This document shows positions 14,700 through 24,714 of a stretch of DNA of 64,000 nt, one piece after another (the first letter of the stretch is position 1; each line of letters starts with the position of its first letter). This DNA is from Selaginella moellendorffii (lineage: Eukaryota; Streptophyta; Lycopodiopsida; Selaginellales; Selaginellaceae): NCBI RefSeq assembly GCF_000143415.4, contig NW_003314261.1:3216880-3280879 (forward strand), written 5' to 3'. The notes under the pieces were generated by a model that was not told where the DNA came from, ran no database searches, and saw only the letters and a list, made by a program, of their open reading frames with translations. The position numbers and the translations under genes are program-made.

Positions 14700-15690
14700 T
14701 ATTTGCAACAAGAGAGTGTAGGCCAAGTCAAACAGTGCATCTCTTGGTGGAAACAAGCAGTCTATCCAGTGCCACTGGAGTGAAATAGGCTGAGCTATAG
14801 GAAGCGATGAATGTGCTCCATGTCACTACGTCCCTGGCCTGCACTTGCATGGTGTTGAACACCTCCCTTGCAGCTTGGAGCAACTCACACTTGGCGTACA
14901 TGTTGAGGACCGCAATTGCCACCTTGGTCACCTTGGCAAGAAGTTGGCCATCGTACCACATTGCAGTTCATGAAGCATGTGTTTCCAAGGTTCTGGAGCC
15001 CCACCAGTCCTTGCAGTCCGCCTCCCTAATAGGCAATCACCAAGCTGTTCTCACTGCTCCCGCTCACTATCTCAACTAGGCTTGCGTAGTTGACATCATC
15101 AAGCTCCATGCCCTCTAGATCCGTGGCACAGAAGGTGGCAACCGATGCCCAGCTTGGGCATACGCCAAAACAATGGTGTTCCATGACACGGTGTCCCGCT
15201 TGTTCACTTCCATGGTCAACACGGTGTCTTGCTCATCCATTGCATCGAAGGTGGCATTTACCTGCTCAATAAGCTTGAGCTGAGCATACACCCCCACCAC
15301 AACACCGTGCATGGAAGCGTTCAGGGTGTTATCACTACACACCACCAATAGGCTTGTCCACGACACCAGATCCACTCCAGCATCTCCAACTTCATTTCAA
15401 GAGCATCTGAAGCCCAACTGTAGCCTATAAGCAAGGCGTTCCAAGCCATGATATCCCAGCAGGCCATCCTGGTAAAAACTTCCCTAGCCAGCTCTAGACT
15501 CTTGAGACTGTTGTGCTCCTTGGCCAGAGCCATCACAAACGTCGTCCAAGAGAACAAGTCCTGGACACATTCCTAGAAGCTCTCTTCTCCAAGTAGTTGC
15601 ATGACGAACCACTAGGCTCTGGCATGGAGGGTGACATTACAAGCCACCAGGCTATGGTACGGGATCTTCTCCAAACACAACCAAGCTGAC
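14700..15690 (-). pseudogene. PPR-protein pseudogene fragments
   Basis: Minus-strand pieces carry PPR signatures in several frames: AIAVLNMYAKCELLQAAREV with ARDVVTWSTFIASYSS near 14960-14770, KRDTVSWNTIVLAYAQAG near 15190-15150, and LELAREVFTRMACWDIMAWN with ALLIGYSWAS near 15510-15410. The motif order is consistent with a repeat-only plant PPR gene. Frame changes and stops between the pieces show that it is decayed. Functional PPR genes lie at 34.2-37.5 kb. Confidence 0.8.
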
Positions 15691-15699
15691 TTTCTTCTG

Positions 15700-17600
15700 A
15701 CGGGATTTGAGAATGAAAATATTGTTAATTCTCTTCTTTTCTCATCCATTATTTCAAGTTGCCAGAACCATATGTCTTCATTTTTACCTAGTTTGGCTAC
15801 ATTTTTGCTACAAGATTTACCATGGATTTGATTTCAAAGACACTCTTATATTGAAGCCCTGTAACTTATGATTTTCAGCCATTATAGAGATAGCATTTTC
15901 CATCACAGGGTCCTTGTGCAAATTGTGGAAGTAAAACTCCTACTTTGGAACAATACTAGGTGTTGGTATATAAAATGTGAACAGTGAGTGCTTTCGGTTT
16001 TTCACTATTGTTAACAAGGTTTCTGTAGGTGTAAGACTCTCTTAAAATTTAATTCAAACACGTCTTATAACACTTCAAAAACTTCATGAGGTAAGGTAAA
16101 GGAACAATGCAAGTTTGTCTTTTCACTATTTAAACACTTTCTAGTTATATTACAGGGCAAGCCAAAGATGGCCATTTCATTTAGATGATATATGTTGATT
16201 AAATTAATTTTGTGTTACAATTTTAATGTTCTGAAACCTTACCATTTAGTAATGTATTTTTTTTAAATTTTTTTTTGCCATAGATGCAAAAACATTAGCT
16301 AAAGCCCACAAAGTGATGATTTTAACTTCACTTAAGGTACATATAATTTTACTGCCTCTAAGCAAAGTATCATTGATTCCTCTCATGGCTCCCTATAGCC
16401 CTTTCTTGATCCAAGCCTATTAATGTCATGCATTTGCTATCTCTTTATAATTAATGAGGAATATATTCACCACTTTTGACCATAACAAGAATCAAACCTC
16501 AAATTGAATTTCTTTCATTTCCATTGTTTTAATATTTTATTAGTAAATTCTTCATCTCTTCTTCTGTCAAAATTCTGATAATTTAAACACTCTAATATCA
16601 ATGGATTCCTTAAATCTTCTTTTTCTAGTTCCAGTCAAATCTTAATGATCTAAAAAAGTCATATAATACGTTGGAGCAATCTATTACAACATTTCACTTG
16701 CAACTCTAGCAAATTATTTAGCACCAATAGTAACTTTTTATTTTAGAACCAAACTTTGGAAGATTGATGGCATCTAAGTTTAATGGGTTTCTCAAATAAA
16801 TCAAGCTTTAAATTGCTATGCAACTTGATAAATATTTCAGTCTAATGTTTTGTGTGAGCCTAATTGAATCTCTTCTTACTAGGATATACCTTTCTTGATT
16901 TTTCACTCTTTTTGAAAAGAGCAACTTTAAAATTTTGATCTCTTTGTCTAATACTTCATTAATATATTTAATAATACTAATCAAGAACATATTGCCATCA
17001 ATAAATTGTAGCAAAGCTCTAAGTTTGCATCTGCCTATGCATTGAAGTTTTAAATGATCACCACTAATATTTTATAGGACAATGCAACCTTAAAGAATAT
17101 TGATATGAAAGATCTGTGCTTTCTTATCTAAATTCAACATCTCTCACAATTATCATTGATTTTGTTATTTACTATGATAATCAATCGCAAGAATAACATC
17201 ATCCTCAAACCTTTTCATATTATTACTCACTTTTAGTCCAACTTCCCTTTTTTAGTTTGAGATGGTAATGGTATCAATATAAACTTCATTAGCTAGGATT
17301 TTACACTTTCTCATATCCTTGTTAATTGTACACCACTTCAACACAAGTTACTATATTATTTTTAGTTTATTATTATACATAACTAAGGAAAAGTATGAGA
17401 AAAAAATCTCTAAACCCCAACGTAGAGTTAGAAGTGCGCTATGGTTGAAATGGGAGTCTAGCAACTGTAACACACTTGGACCAAATGCTTCAACTCAAAG
17501 AGTCAAGAGTAGGAATGAAACTCCTAACAAAATGCTCATACGAAAGAGTTAATGAATAAATTCTAGAAAGGGATACAAAAAAGATTGATACATGAAAGTG
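15700..17600. other. AT-rich intergenic region without recognisable gene
   Basis: About 1.9 kb of AT-rich sequence with only short open frames on either strand. No protein motif, RNA gene or clear terminal repeat was recognised. Its composition resembles the gypsy-derived spacer at 29.2-30.8 kb, so decayed retroelement sequence is likely but not demonstrated. Confidence 0.5.
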
Positions 17601-17604
17601 TTAG

Positions 17605-17765
17605 AATTGAGTCCAAGATAGAGTCCAAAATGGAATCTAAGATAGATCTAAGATGGAATTCGAAATGGAGTCCAAAATAAACTTTGAGATGGAATTTGAG
17701 ATAGAGTCTAAAATGGAATTTAAGATGGAGTCTAGATGGAGTCTAAAATGGAGTTCAAGACTCCA
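17605..17765. repeat. Degenerate minisatellite, unit about 13-15 bp
   Basis: The plus strand repeats variants of GATGGAGTCTAAAATGG and GATAGAGTCCAAAATGG roughly ten times over 160 bp, with irregular spacing. Simple slippage-type expansion explains it; no open frame is maintained. Confidence 0.75.
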
Positions 17766-17890
17766 AAACCAAGACTAAGATTGAAACCAAGTTTGAATCC
17801 AAATACTAATACAAGGTTGTGGGGTGAGGAGTTCAATGCTAAAATAAACATGGATAGATACTTATTTAGATACTGTAAACTCTTGAGTTT

Positions 17891-17950
17891 GGACTTCTCG
17901 AGAGGTCACCCAGCCCAATATTATTCAAACCCAAAGACACTTAACCCCAA
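17891..17950 (-). repeat. 5S rRNA-like segment, copy 1 (degenerate)
   Basis: Minus-strand match to the middle and 3' half of plant 5S rRNA. The stretch GGGTGACCTC is intact, GTTAAGCG has become GTTAAGTG, and the GAAGTCC end is conserved. It is too diverged and incomplete to be a functional 5S gene. Confidence 0.65.
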
Positions 17951-18220
17951 ATATCCCAAGACCCTTAACCAATTGAAAAAAGGGGGTGCACATTTATTCA
18001 TAGGCCTTTTTCTTTACAAGTTCACGCCCTCATAAACAGAAGATAAGAGTTGTAGTTCTCTTGAGAGCCCCACTCTCTTGACACCCTACCCCTAAAGTCG
18101 AGCCCAACAGGAGTAAATTGGACCAGCCAGATGTCAATCAACATGTGGTGTGATTCCTTTAGCCAACCAATAGAGTCGGACTCAAGACCCCTCTAATATC
18201 AAATGTAAGCTCCTGAGTTT

Positions 18221-18280
18221 GGACTTTTCAGGAGCTCATCCAGCCCAATACTATTCAAACCCATGGACGCTTAACCCCAA
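18221..18280 (-). repeat. 5S rRNA-like segment, copy 2 (degenerate)
   Basis: Same 60-bp segment as copy 1, 330 bp downstream. Here GTTAAGCGT and the CTCCTG of the C-box are intact while GGGTGACC has become GGATGAGC. Different positions are conserved in the two copies, so both descend from a better-preserved 5S-like ancestor. Confidence 0.65.
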
Positions 18281-18781
18281 GTATCCTAAAACCCTTAACC
18301 AATTGGAAAAAAGTGCACTCTTATTCATAAACCCTTTCCCTCTATATTTGAATCCCATAGATCATCACTCGAATCGTTCTTTTTGGTTATTTATAAATAT
18401 CTAGTGTGGCATATTAAAAATTCACTTTTGCTATATGGCTAGAGTACCTAGAAGCAGAAGGTGAGGGGATCACTTACAATGCTCACGTAAGGCTACAATA
18501 TTTCAAAATGTTATTTTAAAGTCTTGGTTGAGGAGTAATTCTCTTGTATAGTAACCATACATAGTGAAAAGATCCCAAAGATTTAGTGGTCAGGCCTTTG
18601 AGCCCTAACCCAATGATAGTATTAGTGAGTATAGCTATGGATGGAAAAGGACTTAGTGGAGACCGAAGAAAGGATATTAAAAAAGGGTGTTCCTCATATC
18701 TCTAGGCATTCTAAAAATGTTAAAGTGTGGTTATAAAATGACCATTTATGGATAGATAACTTAGTCTTTGGGAGATAAAAC

Positions 18782-21085
18782 TGTGGTATAGGTCAAAAGT
18801 GAATGAACATAGCTTTAGTATAACAAGTTGATATATCAATGCTACCTTTGGGTGTCTATTGTGGGATTGGACACATGGAGCACTTGGACCAAGTGCAAAG
18901 GCTGAATGGCATAAATGCTATTCATGGGGCTAACAAGTCTCCAAGTTGAGAATAAAACTTATGGAAGTTGTGAATAAAACTCCTTTAAATGGTTAAATGT
19001 GTAGTTAAGTGATTAAAATAGAATAGAAAAGTTAATCACTTACAAAAAGGTGATACTCTTACTTGATATAGTTATGTTGTATCTTAGATTAAGTATTAGT
19101 ATTGTAAATTTTATTATTTGGTCAACTGGCTTAAGCATTCTTTTATCTTATGTATTTGGGAGTATGCTTCTCATCTTGCTTATTATGTTTATACTTCTAA
19201 GTTATTAAATTTCTATCGATAACATCCCCTTAAATTTGGTCTTATACCACTTTAGTTATCAATCAATGTTTTGACATTAGAAGGTTATGTATTATTTATT
19301 GAAGAATACTATTTTCTATAATAGAAATTGAACCCTAAACTTTTGCTCATGGGATTTGAACTTAATACTTATTATGCATGTAGATTCCTAGATTAGTTTG
19401 AGTTTACAGAGTGTATAAAAGTAGGGTTTTGAGGATTTTAGAGTATGTCATCCTTTTGACAATTAAGCACTATATTTTAAAATTACTAATAATTCATATT
19501 AAATAAATTTAAATTCTAAATTCACCAAATGATATAAGTAGTATAAATTATATAAAAAAGTAAAATTTTTTAATTCACTGATAAATATCAAAACAAATTT
19601 AACTCACTATTCTATTTAATATACAAAAAAGATCCATTAAAAACTTATAATAGCTTCAGTATCAAAAGGTCCAAAAAATTATAACAATCCAAAAGTTAAT
19701 TTTCCATCTTTTAAATGAGAGGAATTCCATTGCTATTATCTATGAAATTGAAAACTTTCATCTCCCAAATGGGGAAAAATGTCATTGCCATTATTTATAA
19801 AATCAAACATTATTTCTTAAATAGAAGGAAATGTCAATCCCATTACCAAAAATTTCCAATCTCCTATATAGGAGGAAATATTATTGCTATTTTCTAATGA
19901 GATCTAAACATTCTATCTCTCAAAGGAAATTCCATTGTGGTATAGGTTAAAGGTGAATGGATATAGCCTTAGTGTAATGAGTTGATATATCAGTGCTACC
20001 TTTGGGTGTTTATTATGGGATTGAACATGTGAAACACTTGGACCAAGTGCAAAGGCTGAGTGGCATAAATGCTATTCATGGGGTTAATAAGTCTCTAAGT
20101 TAGGAATAAAACTTATGGAAGTTATGAATAAGACTCTTTTAAATAGTCAAATGTGTGGTTAAGTGACTAAAATAGAATAGAAAAATTAATCACTTACAAA
20201 AAGGTGATATTCTTACTTGAGAGTTATGTTGTATCTTAAATTAAGTATTAGTATTATAGATTTATTATTTAGTCAACTAGCTTAAGCATTCTTTTATCTT
20301 ATATATTTGGGAGTATGCTTCTCATCTTGCTTATTGTGTTTATACTTCTAAGTTGTTAAATTTCTATCAATAACATCCCCTTAAATTTGGTTTTACACCA
20401 CTTTAGCTATCAATCAATACTTTGACATTAGAAGGTCATGTATTATTTATTGAAGAATAGGAATTGAACCCTAAACTTTTGCTTATGGGATTTGAACTTA
20501 ATACTTATTATGCATGTAGATTCCTAGATTAGTTTGAGTTTACAGAACCTATAAAAGTAGGGTTTTGAGGATTTTAGAGTATGTTAGTATTTTATTAATA
20601 GTTTTGTCATCCTTTTGATAAAACTACTAATAATTCATATGAAATAAACCTAAATTCTAAATTCACGAAATGATATAAGTACTATAAATTATGTAAAAAG
20701 GTAAAATTTGTTAATTCACTGATGAATATCAAAACAAATTTAATTCACCATTCTATTTAATGTACAAAAAAGATCCATTAAAAACTTATAATAGCTTCAG
20801 TATCAAAAGGTCCAAAAAATCATAACAATTCAGAAGTTAATAAGATCCAAAATTTTCCATCTTTTAAATGAGAGGAACTCCATTGCTATTATCTATGAAA
20901 TTGAAAAATTTCATCTCCCAAATGAGGAAAAAAGTCATTGCCATTGTTTATAAAATCCAACATTATTTCAATCCCATTACCAAAAATTTCCAATCTCCTA
21001 TATAGAAGGAAATACTATTGTTATTTCTAATGAGATCTAAATGTTCTATCTGTCAAAGAAAACTCCATTGCCATTGTCATTGAAA
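18782..21085. repeat. Tandem duplication, unit about 1154 bp, two copies
   Basis: Copy 1 begins at 18782 and copy 2 at 19936, both with TGTGGTATAGGT. Similarity continues through the whole unit with scattered substitutions and small indels, for example GATATATCA(A/G)TGCTACCTTTGG and GCTTCAGTATCAAAAGGTCC occur in both. The sequence is AT-rich, with no coding frame above ~60 codons. The divergence indicates a moderately old duplication. Confidence 0.9.
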
Positions 21086-21599
21086 TTGAAAGTTTCCATC
21101 TCCCAAAAGGGAGGTACATCACTTATGCCATTGTAAAAATCCAATTTATTTACCGAAAACTAAAAAAAAAAGAAAAGGTCTAGATAAGTTAATCAATCTT
21201 TTAAATTTAAATTTAAACATATCAAGACATACCAAGAAACAATGAGAATAAAAGAAAATTAATACTTTTATATCAAATGCAAAAAGTATAATCCGGGACA
21301 AAATTAATGCAAATCGAAAAATATAAAAGAGAAGAGAGATATCATAATGCCTCTAATACTTGAAACTTCCAAGGAATAAATGCGCCCGGGGAGTTGACCC
21401 AAAGTATGTTGACTCAGGCGAGAGTCACGGGAATCGAGCAAGAAAAGCATGGACTTCCCAGTGTCATGGTTGTGCAAGGCATGCCAGGGCCATTGGTTTC
21501 AAGGATAAAACAATTTGCTAGATTGATTCTCTCTATTGTATATTCTCCTTCATAAAATTACAAGCTTTCTAGAGTAGACTTTTAGATAGGACAATTTTT

Positions 21600-21815
21600 C
21601 CCACTCAACATTAAAAAGGTAGCTCTGACATGAAGAAGTGATTAAAAATAAAGAGTTACATTGAGATGCTGTTAGCTATTGTCCTTGTTCCAACTCTTGT
21701 GTTTCTTGATCACACAATGGATTTCGAGCAAGCGCGTGAAAGCCCCACAGAAGGTTATTCTATCACTTCTTCAAAAAGTTGTTGACATGAAGCTATGTCA
21801 AGTTCATATTGACAC
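21600..21815 (+). pseudogene. P450 5'-end fragment inside repeat copy 1
   Basis: The segment ATGCTGTTAGCTATTGTCC through CACAATGGATTTCGAGCAAG matches the leader and first codons of the P450 genes at 27621 and 30827, including the upstream ATTAAAAAGG motif. A deletion joins it to a TTCTATCACTTCTTCAAAAAG segment that matches the LYHLSKKFG region. Frameshifts abolish coding. In repeat copy 2 the first part is deleted. Confidence 0.75.
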
Positions 21816-21893
21816 GATTATAATTCATGTTCTCGCTATATAATGATGGAGGGAAGAATGATGCAAAGTAGAGTTCTACATCCTAGCGTTTTT

Positions 21894-21924
21894 TTCTACC
21901 TTTGGACCCATTGTCACTTTGACA
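21894..21924 (-). pseudogene. Captured CPN60 fragment (31 nt) in repeat copy 1
   Basis: The plus-strand sequence is identical over 31 nt to 12401-12431 at an intron-exon junction of the CPN60 gene, and the preceding T-rich intron is similar. The second repeat copy carries the same piece near 22610 with two substitutions. Retention of intron bases shows that a DNA copy, not a cDNA copy, was captured. Confidence 0.8.
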
Positions 21925-22784
21925 ATTCCATGAGCTATGCAAGAACATAAATATTAATCAATAACTCGTAGAATTTTATTCACAAGAAAAGGTCTAGATA
22001 AGTTAATCAATCTTTTAAATTTAAATTTAAACATATCAAGACATACCAAGAAACAATGAGAATAAAAGAAAATTAATACTTCTATATCAAATGCAAAAAG
22101 TATAATCCGGGACAAAATTAATGCAAATCAAAAAACATAAAAGAGAAGAGAGATATCATAATGCTTCTAATACTTGAAACTTCCAGGGAATAAATGCACC
22201 TAGGGAGTTGACCCAAAGTATGTTGACTCAGGCGAGATTCACGGGAATCGAGCAAGCTAGTGTCATGGTTGTGCAAGGCATGCCAAGGCCATTGGTTTCA
22301 AGGATAAAACAATTTGCCGGATTGATTCTCTCTATTGTATATTCTCCTTAATAAAATTATAAACTTTCTAGAGTAGACTTTTAGATAGGACAATTTTTCC
22401 CACTCAACATTAAAAAGGCAGCTCTGACATGAAGAAGTTTGGAGCAAGCGCATGAAGGCCCCACAAAAGGTTATTCTATCACTTCTTCAAAAAGTTGTTG
22501 ACATGAAGCTATGTCAAGTTCATATTGACACGATTATAGTTCATGTTCTCGCTATATAATGATGGAGGGAAGAATGATGCAAAGCAGAGTTCTACATCCT
22601 AGCATTTTTTTCTACCTTTGAACCCATTGTCACTTTAACAATTCCGTGAGCTATGCAAGAACATAAATATTAATCAATAACTCGTAGAATTCTTCAAAGG
22701 TAACAAGCGAAATCAATGACTTCCAACCGTGCCCTAGCCCACGTTTTCTACATTTTAGCTTTATATTACATGTTAATATATGAG

Positions 22785-24333
22785 TTACGAAGCTGCTAGA
22801 GTGCCAAAAGCACACTGCTCAAGTCTCGGTGATACTTGAGCGACAACAGCATCTGCAATAATGTTAATAAATCCAGGGCCGCTGTCAAAGGACAACTTCC
22901 TTGTAGCTCCGTCCCGAAATCTCCAGTCAAACCCATGGATCAAGTTTGAGAGCACCAACTGAACATTCCGCAGTCCAAGAGGAAGCCCTGGACAACCTCG
23001 CCTTCCGGATCCGAAAGGAAGCAACTCAAAGTCATGGCCATAGACGTTGATGTTGCTACCAACAAATCTCCCAGGCTTGAACTTGTCCGGATCGTTTGGC
23101 CAAGCCTGGGAGTCCCTTCCAATGGCGTACGTGTTGATGAGAACGGTTGCCTTTGCTGGAATCTCAAAGCCCGCAACTAGTCGAGGCTCCGGGGACGTGT
23201 GCGGGACCATCAGCGACAGCGGGGGATGGAGACGAAATGTCTCCTTGATAACAGCGTTGACAAGCTCCAGCTTCGCCAAGTCCGACTCTTCCACCATTCG
23301 ATCTCGCCCAACCACGCTTTCAATCTCTTGCTGGAGTTTCTCCATCCACTCGGGATTGTGGAGAAGCTCGGCCATAGCCCATTCCACCACGGTTGACGAT
23401 GTCTCGGAGCCACCAAGCAGTAAATCCTAGTAGAAAACACCATGCGAGAACAAAGATAGCCCGAACAAATCAAGAGTTTTCACTTACCATTAGCAAGGCT
23501 TTGAGATACTGGGCCTGTTCAGGGCCGTCCACTCGCGCCTTCGTCATCTCCACAAAGTCTGGAATTTCTCCGGGTCTTTGCTCGTTCAGAACTTTGTCCA
23601 GGAACGCATCCATCCTCTGGTGAGCTCGTCTACAACGGGCTATGCTCCAGTCGAGCCAGCCGACACTGGGGAAGTAATCTGCTATGGAGAACGCCCCGGC
23701 TGCATCCATCACCTCGTCAATCACCCCCACAAATTCCCGCGCCTGGGGATCATCGCTGGAAGCCTTAGATCCAAAGTAAGTCTTGTTCATGAGGATGCGA
23801 GTCATGACATTGAAGCTCAGTGATCTCAGCTTGCCTCGCAGTGCCACTGGTTGACCCGCCTTGGAAGCCTTGGCGAGCTCGGCAGTAAGATCCCACAGCT
23901 CGTCCCGGATGATTTTGGTGAAGGAGGTGACCCTCCTGGCCGTGAAGAGCTCCATGGAGCACATCCTCCTGATGTTCTTGTGGTACTCACCCTCAGAATA
24001 AGATAAGCTCTTGAACTTGTACATGAGAATGTCTACGGCCACTCTGGGTGGCCTGCGAGCGAATGCGGCATCGTGGGTCTTAAGGAACTCCCTGGCCATG
24101 GCAGGACTGGAAATCACAATGAGTGGCGCGGATCCCAGGCGCAAGTACATGAGGGGTCCAAACTTCTTGGAGAGGTGATAGAGTGAGATCTGGGGGATCC
24201 TTCCCAGGAGGTGGAAGTGGCCGATGAGAGGCAAAGCTCTGGGGCCTGGGGGGAGCTTGATGGCGCGCTTGCTCCACATCCATTGCGTGACGAAGAACGC
24301 AAGAGTTAGAACGAGGACAATCGCTGGCAACAT
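22785..24333 (-). CDS. Cytochrome P450, CYP71 clan (A-type), copy 1
   Basis: Heme-thiolate monooxygenase anchored in the ER; the substrate cannot be read from sequence. Two exons (24333-23488 and 23426-22785) with a 61-bp intron at the position typical of A-type plant P450s give 495 residues. Visible: N-terminal anchor (MLPAIVLVLTLAFFVTQWMW), proline hinge LPPGPRALPLIGHF, I-helix GGSETSST, KETFRLHPP (ExxR), PGRFVG (PERF region) and heme loop FGSGRRGCPG. The ATG at 24333 was chosen because it aligns with the starts of the copies at 27621 and 30827; a longer frame upstream begins at TTG. It is transcribed away from IspH across 381 bp. Nearly all residues match copy 2, which suggests recent duplication. 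Confidence 0.93.
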
Positions 24334-24714
24334 TGCCAGTTTAACTCTTTGCTTGAGACTCCTTCTCCAGCGAGTGAATGAGTGTTGTGTCAAACCTTGC
24401 TGCCTTTTTAATCAGAATTAGACTAATTAATTTAATTAATTAATCGAGCGAGCAGAGACTAGTACTTGGAAGAGTGGTTGCCACTCATTCAACGATTCGA
24501 GGGGGAAAATTTCTATTCAATTCAAGGACTGCTCGAAATTTAGGTCCGGGAGGAGCGATTCGCGCGCGCGCATGAGACATCCATCGGTCTCTCACTGTTT
24601 GAATTGACTGTTTGTTACTGGGGTCGCCGCCACGCCACACCCAACAAGAGAAGGGATCGATCCATCTCGAGCTAGGGATGGTCTGCTGCTAGAATCGGAG
24701 GATTTCCAGAGAGA
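24334..24714. promoter_or_regulatory. Divergent promoter shared by P450 copy 1 and IspH
   Basis: The two start codons are 381 bp apart and face away from each other. The region has an AT-rich core (TTAATTTAATTAATTAAT near 24427-24445) and a ~90-bp module (GGTTGCCACTCATTCAACGA ... TAGGTCCGGGAGGAG, about 24474-24556) that recurs upstream of P450 copy 2. The part next to IspH is also copied, inverted, at 27.07-27.14 kb. Confidence 0.6.

Larger units (their letters stand above)
17874..18330 (-). mobile_element. Pair of direct repeats carrying 5S-rRNA-derived sequence (possible miniature LTR element)
   Basis: Two ~127-bp direct repeats start at 17874 and 18204 (offset 330 bp), both beginning TGTAA and both followed by similar sequence to about TTATTCA. 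Each contains, on the minus strand, a degenerate match to the 5S rRNA gene: GGTTAAGTGTCT ... GGCTGGGTGACCTC ... GAAGTCC in one copy and GGTTAAGCGTCC ... GGATGAGCTCCTG ... AAGTCC in the other. These correspond to the A-box and C-box parts of the 5S internal promoter. Terminal TG...CA repeats around a ~200-bp interior and an embedded 5S domain recall Cassandra-type TRIM elements of plants, but the repeats are shorter than Cassandra LTRs and I found no target-site duplication or primer-binding site. Confidence 0.55.
21173..22694. repeat. Second tandem duplication, unit about 814 bp, carrying captured gene fragments
   Basis: Copy 1 begins at about 21173 and copy 2 at 21987 (AAAAGGTCTAGATAAG in both). 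Copy 2 is about 100 bp shorter because of an internal deletion that removes part of the P450-derived segment. Each copy includes P450-derived sequence and a 31-nt CPN60-derived segment. Identity between the copies is high, higher than between the copies of the adjacent 1154-bp duplication. Confidence 0.9.

Noticed and set aside
24334-24393. 20-residue N-terminal extension of P450 copy 1
   Set aside because: It would start at TTG and precede the normal P450 anchor; the ATG at 24333 matches the starts of the other copies.
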